This document shows, one piece after another, positions 1 to 9,629 of a stretch of DNA of 64,000 nucleotides. Origin of the DNA: Chlorops oryzae. Taxonomy: Eukaryota; Arthropoda; Insecta; Diptera; Chloropidae. A program made the position numbers and the translations under genes. Position 1 is the stretch's first letter. Every line of letters starts with the position of its first letter. The notes beneath the pieces are model-generated. The model was not told where the DNA came from. It ran no database searches and saw nothing but the letters and a program-made list of their open reading frames with translations. Where the stretch lies: contig CM035806.1 of the NCBI GenBank assembly GCA_020466095.1, positions 142,169,934 through 142,233,933 of the forward strand. The letters run 5' to 3'.

Positions 1-1983
1 ATTGTATTCCAAAGTTCTGTCTTCAATTCGAAATTGCATAGAATAAAATTATGAATGAAAATATCGCTAGGAAGACTAAACAATTAGTCAAGGAATATTG
101 ACAACTTGATTTATTGCTCGATATTTCTCGGGAACAAAATTAAAATGAATGGAATTTCCGTAGAAAACTCACAAACAGTTTATAAACATAAAAGTTTTAT
201 ATAGATATTTTTTTTTTTTTTTTCTAAATTAATTACTTCCTCTATTGAACGCTCGAAGGCATCGACGAAGGCGAACACTTCCACTTTCATTGCAAGTTAC
301 TTGAATCCCCGAAGCACACCCGGTTTTACCCGCTCGGTTTATTCAATTAGGGCACAATTCAAGTTTTATCGAATTATATAGAAAGCACTCATTAATTGCT
401 GCGACGCTGTCGCAAAGTTCACGCTCAATTATATCGTAATTCATTTCAGAATCTTCCCATCATCACCAGCTAGCATAAGCATAAGCATAAGCATCATAGC
501 CGAAATGATGTTATCTCATCATTTCCAGCAGAAAATATACATCCAACATAGAGCCAAGAGTTTTGAGATAAAAGACGATAACATATAGATAGATGAATAG
601 ATGGGTGGGTAAATGGATGGGTGACTGGATGGGTGAATGGATGGGTGGATGGATATAATGAAGGAAAGATATGCAAGCGACCATTCTATGCCATTCTACT
701 GACTATATTCGAAAGCGGAAAAGCTGAAAAGCTGTTTGAGCATACGACTTGCCACAGGGTAACTTATTACAGCAATAATCTACTAATTTGCCTTTTATTG
801 CTTTTGTGTGAACGCAGCAAATCTGTTTCTAATGAGCAATGGTGAACTCCTTCATAGCTCCTACTTCACTCGTTTAACGTATACGCATTCGTGATCCGCA
901 TACGTGTGCGACGTATGCAGCAGCACCACAAGCCGAAACCGAAACCGAAGCCGAAACTGAAGCTGAAGCTGAAGCCGAAGCATCAACAGCAGCCGCAGCC
1001 GCAGCACTTAAGCTGACAACTCGCATACAAAGGAAGAGCACGTTATAAAAGACAGGAACTCATTAAACGCCGCACACTCATCTATACATGCACACGCACG
1101 GAACGTTTACTGTTTTAGTGTGTGTGTGTGTGTGTGTGTGTCTGTCGCTGTGTCGCAGTCGAATTAATAAGTTTTACTGTGCACGTTTCGCTTTCTGAAT
1201 ATTGACATTTTCGAATATTGTTGCTCAGGAAGCCATCGAAATTGTGAAATCGCTACAAATTTTCTCAAAATTAATGAACGCACATGCATGTACTTTAAAT
1301 TGATGGTGAAAAACACTTGCATGCATGGATGCACACACAAACACTCAAATACTATTTAAGATCCTCGAGACGAAATCGTCATTTAAAAACCAAAGTGCCT
1401 CTCATTAGAGCGCAATTCTACGGCTCTTTAAACAATGATTTCGGGAAGAATTTCGAGAGGAAGTTACTGGCAATGACCAGCCACTATTCATAGCTTTAAG
1501 GGGTTTATTCATTGCATGTATGTTAATAATCGTTGTTTATGTTAACATAACCCCTATTAGGTTATCGGGGGAGGTCATCTCGATGTACGTGTATATCGAA
1601 CCATAACCGCCAAATTGACGAAAGTGACATATTTTTATTATCGAAATTCACTTTTTTGTGCAAACAGATCTACAACCTGAAACTTATAAAGTAGTAAAAT
1701 ATACCGACGATAAGCTAAATAAGTACGGAGATAATGCAGGATAAATTTTATAAATTTTATGACAGAAAAAAAGCTCTCCTATAAAATTTGCTTTTTGTCA
1801 TTTACGTCAATTCGTCGGTTATGGATCGATATGTAAGTATGTATGCACAAGACTGGAACCTCAATCGTCAGAAAAAACAATTTTTTTTTAATTTTTCACA
1901 TTTTTGTTTTTTTTTTTTTGTCCCGTTTATCCAGTCATGCCGTTTAGAAACATTGATTACAATGCATACATCAAAGCTATTAG
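1..1983. other. AT-rich non-coding stretch with simple repeats
   Basis: I see no coding region here. It holds a TGGATGGG-type repeat at about 594-656, a GAAGCC/GAAACC hexamer run at about 931-981, and a TG dinucleotide run at about 1118-1140. The short open frames follow these repeats or are too short and composition-driven to support. Confidence 0.6.
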
Positions 1984-2330
1984 GTTAGATAAGGTTAGGT
2001 TACTTGGGCTGTCATAAGACCGACACACTTAGACCTGAGGTCCGTTGTGATACCCTATACCTAGAGGTGAACACCAATCTCTAGAACCATTTTGAGCTAG
2101 CAATAAAACCAGCAATTTGAGTAAGATTTACCGAGTCTAAGTCCCTTGGGGATCGCATTACATAGTTTTCTAAATAAGAGAATCTTTTCCTTGAAAACGC
2201 AGGGCACTGCAGTAAAAGGAATTGCGGAGATTCTACAATAAATGGATGTCCTACTTTTTAGTCTCGCCGCATGAGCGCCCATTGGACAGTGGCCAGTATA
2301 AATTCCGACTACCGCGAATAAAATGGATCG
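1984..2330 (-). mobile_element. 3' fragment of a non-LTR retrotransposon (RNase H-type LINE)
   Basis: Read on the minus strand, about 2330 to 2097 encodes a segment with the motif TGHCPMGAHAARL followed by a degraded Cys-containing tail. This resembles the stretch after the RNase H domain of LOA/I-like LINEs, which commonly carry TGH..LG.HA.RLG. After the stop, the minus strand runs through a short 3' region and ends in an AACCTAACCTTATCTAACC-like tail at about 1984-2000, as many insect LINEs do. No endonuclease or reverse transcriptase is present, so it is a 5'-truncated dead copy. The clade assignment is by motif memory only. Confidence 0.5.
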
Positions 2331-2346
2331 GGGGAGTTGTACAAGC

Positions 2347-2478
2347 TCTTCCGATCTCATCCAAGCTATTGAGCGGTGTAAAATCGTAAATGAATCTTTC
2401 CAATCGACTGCCGTAGGTTACGGAATTCCAAGAACTAATTTGCGACCCTATCTCAAAAATTTAAATAATCGCATTTCG
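2347..2478 (+). pseudogene. possible psq/pogo-type helix-turn-helix fragment
   Basis: A short open frame contains a pattern of AIERC, a spacer, then TAVGYGIPRTNLRPYL. This resembles the HTH_psq DNA-binding segment at the start of pogo-type transposases or of BTB-psq proteins (A..C....S...TA..YGIP.T.L). The frame is only 71 codons and continues into unrelated residues. No DDE catalytic region follows, so at most it is a transposase relic. It could be chance. Confidence 0.25.
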
Positions 2479-2917
2479 GCGACATTTCCCAATTTTCATA
2501 TTACTGAACTTTATTTTCCTAAAGCTGAATTGCTATAGTTTGGCTCATTACTTATGCTGCTGCTCAAAGCCTTGAGTGTTGATAAAATATTCTTTCCTTA
2601 AAGTTGTGTGAGGTTGCCTATGAGATTTTTCTATAATATTTTAAAGATACTCTCCAGAGGTAGCCACAATCGGTAAGAAAATCTTCGATGATCGAATGTG
2701 AAAACTTCACAAAAATTGAAATACATAACTATCATGTTTTTGGGAAAATGAAATATTTCTCATTGCCAGAAGTTTCGCCAACGCATTTAGATTTGCATTG
2801 ATATGATTGATGTCTCCACGTGTGTTCTTTGGGGAAAAAGTTATCATCACAACCGGTGACTCTCCCGTACATATAATGAAAATATAATTAAGATTTGAGT
2901 GCTGAAGGAGTCCTTAA

Positions 2918-2925
2918 TATCAGAT
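2918..2925. repeat. left target-site duplication TATCAGAT of the hAT element
   Basis: The 8 bases TATCAGAT directly precede CAGGGATCG and are repeated exactly after the right end at 4955-4962. An 8-bp duplication is diagnostic of the hAT superfamily. Confidence 0.8.
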
Positions 2926-3639
2926 CAGGGATCGAAAATAACAATTATTTTTGAAATTTAAAGTTAAAAAGTCAAAGGGAAAGAGTTTGCGTATTCGATA
3001 TTTACATTGAGAAATGTAATGCTTTTTAGGCAAGGAGTGGTAATCTTCAAGAATTTTTATTTTTTTGACTTTTTCCAAAAAAGTAAAAAAATAACGGTTA
3101 TTTTTGACTTTTATTTTTTCGGTCAAAAATAACAATTAAAATTTGACTTTTATTTTTTAAGTCAAGAATAAAAATCAAAATTTGACTTTTATTTTTTTAG
3201 TCAAAAATAAAAATTAAAATTTGATTTTTATTTTTTTGATCAGATTTAAAAGTTAAACTTTAACTTAAATTTTTTCGGGCAAAAATAAAAGTTGAAGTTG
3301 TAATCGCATGTAAGGAAGTTTACATCGGCTATGCCGATTGCATACATACCTTTTCCTCAGCTTCAAATATCGCACCCTTGCTACTAAACCGCCACAATTC
3401 AAAAATTTTTTCATCTAATTTTTCATGTTTGACCGCATTTTACTGTACGAACACAACACTTAGAAAATTTACCTTGAAATTAATACCTTCAGCAGTTAAT
3501 TAAGAATATTAACAACGTGTAAAAAATATCTTCTTTACGAGGTCTCGAAAGAGACTGGATATTTTACGAGAAGTGCGGAATTTTGAATTGTGCCGCTTTA
3601 GGAGCAAGAGTGCGATATGTTAAAAAAGAAAGTCTCAAT

Positions 3640-3940
3640 TTTGGTAGTATTTTGCGAATTTCGCGAATTGTGGTCGTTATCAAATTTTAACGGTAAGAGG
3701 GCATTATATCTGTCTGCGAAATACTCAATTCAAAAGAGTCAAAACAAAAGTTTACAAAATTTCGCGAATGGTGGCCATGGTCAAAGCTAAACCCCAATAG
3801 AGCACTTTATTTAGTTGCTAAACGCACGATTTCAAATAGTGAAATTCAAATTTTGCAAAATTTTGCGAATAATGGCCATGGTCAAATTTTAACACCAAGA
3901 GGACATTATATCTGGCTGCTAAATACACAATGAGAAGGAG
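3640..3940. repeat. about 101-bp tandem repeat, three copies, inside the hAT element
   Basis: The phrase TGGYCRTKRTCAAA followed by CATTATATCTG recurs at about 3671, 3772 and 3873, a constant spacing of about 101 bp. Copies have diverged by roughly 15-25 percent by eye. The repeat lies inside the transposon interior. Confidence 0.6.
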
Positions 3941-4489
3941 TAAAAATTAAAATTATTTTTATAACTATATCCAAATAACTGACAATAATTTTTTAAAGAT
4001 GATAACCATATTTATAGCAATGTTGCAAATTTTCTTTATCCAAAGTTTAAGTCTATAAAGTAGCTATACCCACACCACATTTCAACAGTCTGAGATGTAT
4101 AGTGAAAAACTTATCCGCGAAAAATCGTAAATATCGTGATTTTTGAAACTTCTGAACCATTTACCACAACTCAGATAGGACTACGAAAGAAACTGGTACG
4201 CAGTTTTTCAAACATATACCAAAGGCAAGTGCATGCCAAATTTCAGTATGATACCTTTCATGGTTTAGGATTAAATTACGAAAAATTTATTTGTGACCGA
4301 CAGACAGACAGACAGACATGGCAAACTTAATATACCCACGATATGAGGCAGGTGAGGAAGAGAGGGAAATGGAAAAAAAACATGAATAGTCGCGCTTAGC
4401 GCTCGAGACGTTTTTGCAATTCTAGGTATATAGTCGAATCAGAATGCCCCATTCATCGACCAACTGTGGTGACTCGTGTATCATTGAAA

Positions 4490-4645
4490 AATGTGCACAT
4501 AGCTGCTATTAAAATTTTGGGATTCAGCAGAACTAGTTTATCAGTCACGTCCTTGTTCATAAATTTTTTACCCTCGAAGAATGCAGACCCCTCAGCGGGC
4601 CCAACAACTAACGTTTCCACCTATGGGTGCGATCTTGCGAGCGAC
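4490..4645 (-). pseudogene. hAT transposase C-terminal (dimerisation) remnant
   Basis: On the minus strand, one frame reads ARKIAPIGGNVS (plus-strand bases about 4606-4641). The next frame then reads GPAEGSAFFEGKKFMNK followed by DVTDKLVLLNPK (about 4516-4602). The order and spacing resemble the hAT C-terminal dimerisation domain, whose pattern is roughly LPI-ATS-SER-FS-AG-..-L-LLN. A frameshift and lost consensus residues show it is dead. It supports assigning the enclosing element to hAT independently of the 8-bp duplication. Confidence 0.5.
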
Positions 4646-4962
4646 CAACTATATCATTGCACTTGTTTATTTTTTATTTTTGCCCGAAAAAATTTAAGTT
4701 AAAGTTTAACTTTTAAATCTGATCGAAAAAATAAAAATCAAATTTTTATTTTTATTTTTGACTGAAAAAATAAAAATCGATTTTAACTTTTTTTTCTGAC
4801 TTAAAAAATAAAAATCAGAATTTGATTTTTATTCTTGACTTAAAAAATAAAAGTCAAATTTTAACTGTTAATTTTTGACGGAAACTTTATACGTTAAGAA
4901 ATAACGATTATTTTTTTACTTTTAAAATAAAAGTCATAACAGTTACGGTCCCTGTATCAGAT

Positions 4963-6223
4963 CATATGAGATGACCTTCGCCAAGAGAAACACATTCACT
5001 TCGGACTCTTTAGTGAGTTCATTACGAGGACTCATACTCTAAATTAGAACATACTGTGTGTCCACGCAATTTTCGGCATTATTTTAATACGCGATAGCTT
5101 ATGTCAAGAGTTTTTTTTTTTGTTTTTGGATCACTAGTCTAAAAGGTACCGTTATTGAGTTATAGCACTTTAAAACACATTTTGTATAGAAAACAGAAAA
5201 TTTTTTGGAAAATTTTTAAGTATTTTTTATAAGTATACATATAAGTATGTATTTAAAAAGAAAAAAAAAAAATCATCATTTTTTAAAGTGCTATAAGTCA
5301 AGTTAAAATTTCCCTTCGAAACCCAATTTCTGGACGTTCTCTAGGCAAATCTATAAACATTACTCAAATTTTACTAAAAACCAGTTCCGAATCAATTCAA
5401 TTCGATTCAATTTTATACAATTTATGAAATGAAGTCAATTTAGTTTCTAAGACAAAAACCAACAAATCCTTCCACAAATACTGAAAGACAAGTAGGCACA
5501 CTCAAAGGCAGAAACTCCTCACCCCCGATCCGCCAATGCAGAGAAACACTCCTCATGCTCATGCATGTGCAAGATATAAAACAATTTAGTCGCTCTTTCA
5601 AATAACATTAGCAACAACACCAAGGACAACGAAAGCTACACCGCCAGTGACAGCAAACACCATCACCAACAAGACCAAGACCAAGAGCAACAGTCTCGCC
5701 ACTTCCACCGCTACTGTCACGGAAATCGCAATGGCAATCGAAATTGAAAGCAATACTAACGAAATTTGCATGCGCTGTCATTGTCATTATCTTCACCATC
5801 AGCGGCTTTACACAAGACGAAAGGCACTCAAGTACGAAACACGAAATGCGAAATTCGAAATGCGAAATAGCCCAAAAAAAAAAAAAAAAAAACAAAGATA
5901 CAGGCAGACGTTAGCGGAAACAAGCAAATCTCCATCATCATCATGTCGTCTATGAAAACTCAATTTACTTAAGTAAATAAACTGATATGAATGTTTAATT
6001 TATCTTGCAGTTATTCAACGAACGAAACCGACAAACTCATTCGTATGGACGTGTGAAGTACGAGGGCTGCTGAAAAGAAAAGTAAACATTGCATATATGT
6101 ATGTACATCTTTTTATAAATACATACATAGATACATATGTATGCATGTATAGATGAGCGAGTGTAAATATGTACATATGAAAATAAGAAACTCCAAGTTC
6201 ACCATAACGGCTCAGATAGTGGT
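4963..6223. other. non-coding stretch right of the hAT element
   Basis: No gene is supported. A 16-bp inverted pair (TTATAGCACTTTAAAA and its complement) lies at about 5159-5294 with an A/T-rich loop. It may be a small decayed inverted-repeat element. The open frames at 5.6-5.95 kb are low in complexity (CAC/ACC-rich) and have no recognisable domain. Confidence 0.5.
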
Positions 6224-6406
6224 ACATAACATAACATAACATAACATAACATAACATAACATAACATAACATAACATAACATAACATAACATAACATAAC
6301 ATAACATAACATAACATAACATAACATAACATAACATAACATAACATAACATAACATAACATAACATAACATAACATAACATAACATAACATAACATAAC
6401 ATAACA
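6224..6406. repeat. (ATAAC)n pentanucleotide array, 3' side of the retrotransposon
   Basis: About 36 essentially perfect copies of ATAAC (TTATG on the minus strand) run from about 6224 to 6406 and stop exactly at the poly(A) tail of the adjacent retrotransposon (seen as poly(T) on this strand). The same array resumes on the other side of that element at 11719. Confidence 0.95.
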
Positions 6407-6431
6407 TTTTTTTTTTTTTTTTTTTTTTTTT
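6407..6431 (-). other. poly(A) tail of the retrotransposon
   Basis: A run of 25 T on the plus strand joins the 3' UTR directly to the pentamer array. This is the expected junction of a target-primed, poly(A)-tailed non-LTR element. Confidence 0.9.
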
Positions 6432-6686
6432 GCGGGTGGGGCGTGTGGAATCCATCATGGACCATCAGTAAGGACGTCGCCAAACCGGTGTGCCGGACTC
6501 CTACCGGCTAAACCACCATACCCCTTCTAGGACATCAACATTCCTCCCCGGAACTGCTCTTGCATTACTTCAGGGAGGGTCCTACTTGGCTATCTATGCC
6601 TTCATCTTGTTTATTAAGCCCGCGGCCGGGCCTCCGCACTGCTTCTCTTTATGACTCATCTGCGTCTAGATCTTGCTTTTTTGTCC
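6432..6686 (-). other. 3' UTR of the retrotransposon
   Basis: About 255 nt lie between the ORF2 stop (TAA, 6687-6689) and the poly(A) tail. It is GC-richer than the host DNA and contains short complementary blocks (ACCGGTG...CTACCGGCT on the plus strand) that could fold into a stem. In R1-clade elements the 3' UTR can be recognised by the reverse transcriptase; that role here is inferred. Confidence 0.6.
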
Positions 6687-9629
6687 TTAGGACTTTTTCG
6701 ATATACTTGAGATGCAGAACCAGTATTCTTCGTTGCTTAACATCACTCTTGTCGCGGTTTCCACGTTGAAATCCCCAATTCGTCTCTCGAGCTGTGAACG
6801 CAAGTCATTCCATTTTATACACTTAAAGAAAGTGTGTTCTGCGTCATCTTCAGGATCGTTGCAGTAAATGCATCTTGGGTGTGGGGTTTTCCCCATTTTG
6901 TATAGGTACGTCTTGAAATAGCCGTGCCCGGAAAGGAACTGTGTCAAGTAGTAGTTTACCTCACCATGTTTGCGGGTTAGCCACGGCTCAATTCTTGGAA
7001 TTAGTTTCGCCGTCCATCTGCCTGTTGTATCGGTGTCCCATTTTCGCTGCCAGGAAGCTAGAGTCGATTTGCGCTGCTCTGCGGTTTGTTGCGCGGTAAC
7101 ATTTCTACTCTTTTTTAAGCGCCACGTTTTTGCCCTTTCTTCTGCTAATAGGTCTATCGGGATTACGCCGGCTATCACTAACACTGCTGATCTAGATACT
7201 GTACGATAGGATGATGCGACTCTCTGAGCTGCGTTAGTTTGTGTGGCCAATAGCTGCTTTCTTCTGGTATAAGCATTTAGGGACGCTGCCCAGATTTCGC
7301 TGCCATAAAGCATTACTGAGTTGATGACTTCTAATAGAAGCTTTCTTTTGCTTTGACTCGGTCCTCTGACATTTACCATTAATCTACTTAAGGAAGCAGT
7401 GATCTGTGCTGCTTTGGTCGTTGCGTATTGCAATTGTGCCCAAAATGTTAGCTTTGAGTCAAGCCGTACTCCTAGGTATTTTAAAGTCTTCTGTGTGAGG
7501 AGTGACTCTTCGCAAATTCGCATCTCAATTTCTGTGATCATGTGCTTTCTGGTCAGCAATAGTAACTCCGTCTTTTGGGTTGCTAACTGCAAACCATGCG
7601 TTGTTAACCATTCCCTGGCACGTATCATTACTTGTGTCAGCTTTCTTTGGGCATCTGTAGTGTCTCTTGCTGTGATAACGGCAGCGACATCATCGGCGTA
7701 TGCGACTAAAGCTGTGTTTTCAGGCATCTCTATGTGTAACAAATTATCGTACGTGATATTCCACAAATCTGGGCCAAGGATGGATCCCTGCGCGGCACCC
7801 GCTGTGATCTTTAGAGTCTGTGATCCCTCATTTGTGGAGTAAATGAGTTCTCTGTCTTTCAGATAGCTTCTTATTATATGCAGTAGATATGCCGGAACCT
7901 TGAAGCGCTGTTGTAGTGCGTCGAGTATATCAACCCATCGCAGACTATTGAACGCATTTTTGATATCCAGAGTGACCAGGAGCACGACTGGTCTGGAAAA
8001 ATGATTTCCTCTATGAGTCCTCTGCGCTGCGTGAACGACTTCGGCTATGGCGTCAATTGTCGACCTCTGTGGCCTGAAACCGTACTGTTTTGGGCTGAGT
8101 CCTCCCGCCAATTCTACCGCTGCAGCTAGTCTTGGCTTTATGAGCTTCTCGAGAAGTTTTCCTGCTGCGTCGAGCATACACAGTGGTCGGTATGCTGCTG
8201 GCGTTCCGGGCTCGCCCTTACCTTTGCTGATCAATACAAGCCGTTGCTTTTTCCAGACCTCTGGGAAGACCCTCTCGGTCAGACAGGCATTGTACATCCG
8301 AAGAAGTTCAATTGGGCGCTTTTTGGTGATCTCCTTGAGGACTTCTGCCGGTATGTTATCTGGTCCAGGTGCTTTTCCGTTCTTCAGTGTAGCGGCTGCG
8401 TGATTTAGTTCATCTTGAGTAAACAGCGGAATGTTTTCAATATGTTCAGCTTCTGGCTCGTCTGTGCGCATCTTGTGGGAAGGAAACAGAGTTTCTACTA
8501 TGTTCTTCATAGTTTCTTTTTCCAGGTTCTGAATTTGCGGCGATGGTTTTAATTTTTTCATGGCGATCTTATAGCCTAGTCCCCAGGGATTATTATTTAC
8601 ATCTTGGCGGAGCTCCTCCCACTTCTGTTTTTTACTGTCGAGGATAGCTGATTTTAGGGCTTTCTTCATTCGCTTATACTCCTCTGAACTGGCTTCGCTA
8701 GGATTATCTCGTCTTGCTCTTGTATATAGCCGTCTCTGTCTCAAGCATTCTTGCCTCACGCGTGCGATATTTTCGTTCCACCAGTACACTGGTTTTTTTC
8801 TCGTTCTGTGGGAGATTTTGGGCATTGACATTTGACACGCTTTTTTGATTGCGGCCATTGTTTTTGCGACGGTGTCCCTAGCGCTGGTTTCTACTTCAGT
8901 AGTTGGCAATCTTCTGTCGAACTCGTGAATTAACGCTGAAGGATTCAGTTTTTTGACGTTCCACTTGCGAGAGTTTTTCTTAGTCATAATGCCTAAAGGT
9001 TCTATAGCTGCTGATTGGACAGTGAACTCTATATATTGGTGGTCGCTCCCCGTATAATCTTCGATGACTCTCCATCCCGTTAAATGCTTACCAAGAGCAG
9101 CTGATGCCAGTGTGATGTCTGGATTGGTTCCCTCGCATCCTGGTCTGCGGAATGTTTTTTCTTCTCCTGTGTTGGCAACAAAAAGGTTCAGTCTTGCAGC
9201 CATGTCAAGAATCCTTTGTCCTCTCGAGCTTGTGCTTGCCATGCCCCATTCAACTGCCCGCGCGTTGAAGTCCCCGGCTAAGATGATTTTACTATCTAGG
9301 ATCTGCGCTCTGTCCTCGATGGCGTTCAATTTCTCCTCGAAAGAATGAATTTGGTCGCTTGGTGTGAGATAGCAGCTGAATACAGAAAAGTCTCTTATTT
9401 TCGCGCTGACAAAACCGTTTCCACTAAATGTGCATGAAGGATGCACTTCTCTGCCACCGGGGACCCACAAGGCGGCTGTTTTTGTTGTGTCTTCCAGCCA
9501 GAATCCGCTTTTTCTTTTGGTATACTGTTCGCTTATTATAACGACGTCGATGTTCTTCTCTTGTACAATTTGTGACAGGAGGGCATCAGCTGTTCTGCTT
9601 CGGTGTAGATTTGCTTGAAGTATCCTCAT
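6687..9629 (-). CDS. ORF2: endonuclease / reverse transcriptase of the R1-like retrotransposon
   Basis: The frame is open for 1,030 codons from an upstream ATG at 9779, but the likely start is Met51 (9629), which gives 980 residues and forms an ATGA overlap with the ORF1 stop. Numbering from 9779: an APE-type endonuclease spans about 51-255 with N57 (QANLHRSRTAD), E84, GDFN at 169-172, NPD at 219-221 and SDH at 245-247. A reverse transcriptase spans about 460-760 with GKAPGPDNIPAE, QGSILGPDLWN and the catalytic YADD at 694-697. A C-terminal C-X2-C-X8-H-X4-C knuckle lies at 970-987. No RNase H is seen. All catalytic motifs I can recognise are present and no stop interrupts the frame. It should nick target DNA and copy the RNA by target-primed reverse transcription. 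Confidence 0.92.
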   Translation of the reverse strand: MRILQANLHRSRTADALLSQIVQEKNIDVVIISEQYTKRKSGFWLEDTTKTAALWVPGGREVHPSCTFSGNGFVSAKIRDFSVFSCYLTPSDQIHSFEEKLNAIEDRAQILDSKIILAGDFNARAVEWGMASTSSRGQRILDMAARLNLFVANTGEEKTFRRPGCEGTNPDITLASAALGKHLTGWRVIEDYTGSDHQYIEFTVQSAAIEPLGIMTKKNSRKWNVKKLNPSALIHEFDRRLPTTEVETSARDTVAKTMAAIKKACQMSMPKISHRTRKKPVYWWNENIARVRQECLRQRRLYTRARRDNPSEASSEEYKRMKKALKSAILDSKKQKWEELRQDVNNNPWGLGYKIAMKKLKPSPQIQNLEKETMKNIVETLFPSHKMRTDEPEAEHIENIPLFTQDELNHAAATLKNGKAPGPDNIPAEVLKEITKKRPIELLRMYNACLTERVFPEVWKKQRLVLISKGKGEPGTPAAYRPLCMLDAAGKLLEKLIKPRLAAAVELAGGLSPKQYGFRPQRSTIDAIAEVVHAAQRTHRGNHFSRPVVLLVTLDIKNAFNSLRWVDILDALQQRFKVPAYLLHIIRSYLKDRELIYSTNEGSQTLKITAGAAQGSILGPDLWNITYDNLLHIEMPENTALVAYADDVAAVITARDTTDAQRKLTQVMIRAREWLTTHGLQLATQKTELLLLTRKHMITEIEMRICEESLLTQKTLKYLGVRLDSKLTFWAQLQYATTKAAQITASLSRLMVNVRGPSQSKRKLLLEVINSVMLYGSEIWAASLNAYTRRKQLLATQTNAAQRVASSYRTVSRSAVLVIAGVIPIDLLAEERAKTWRLKKSRNVTAQQTAEQRKSTLASWQRKWDTDTTGRWTAKLIPRIEPWLTRKHGEVNYYLTQFLSGHGYFKTYLYKMGKTPHPRCIYCNDPEDDAEHTFFKCIKWNDLRSQLERRIGDFNVETATRVMLSNEEYWFCISSISKKS
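9626..9629 (-). promoter_or_regulatory. ATGA stop-start overlap between ORF1 and ORF2
   Basis: On the minus strand CATGAGG places the ORF2 ATG (9629-9627) over the ORF1 stop TGA (9628-9626). Stop-start coupling by termination-reinitiation is known for the R1-clade element SART1 (UAAUG type). The geometry here suggests the same mode of ORF2 translation and decides the ORF2 start. Confidence 0.7.

Larger units (their letters stand above)
2926..4954 (-). mobile_element. decayed hAT-superfamily transposon with long inverted repeats
   Basis: The element is bounded by CAGGGA...TCCCTG and flanked by a perfect 8-bp duplication, TATCAGAT, at 2918-2925 and 4955-4962. Both features are typical of hAT transposons. 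The ends carry long inverted repeats (about 2926-3300 and 4663-4954), rich in alternating AAAATAAAAGTCAAA-type units. Their inner parts match almost base for base, for example the segment around TTTAAAAGTTAAACTTTAAC. The 1.3-kb interior has three tandem copies of a roughly 101-bp unit and, on the minus strand, a frameshifted remnant resembling the transposase dimerisation region. No intact transposase exists, so this copy is non-autonomous. Confidence 0.8.

Noticed and set aside
1984..2002. AACCTAACCTTATCTAACC (TTAGGTTA on the plus strand) as a telomere-type repeat
   Set aside because: Only two or three degenerate units, at the end of a LINE fragment; such tails are common in insect LINEs.
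6015..6483. Long minus-strand frames rich in MLCYV
   Set aside because: They are translations of the ATAAC pentamer array in different frames, not proteins. The same holds for the frames at 11526-11973.
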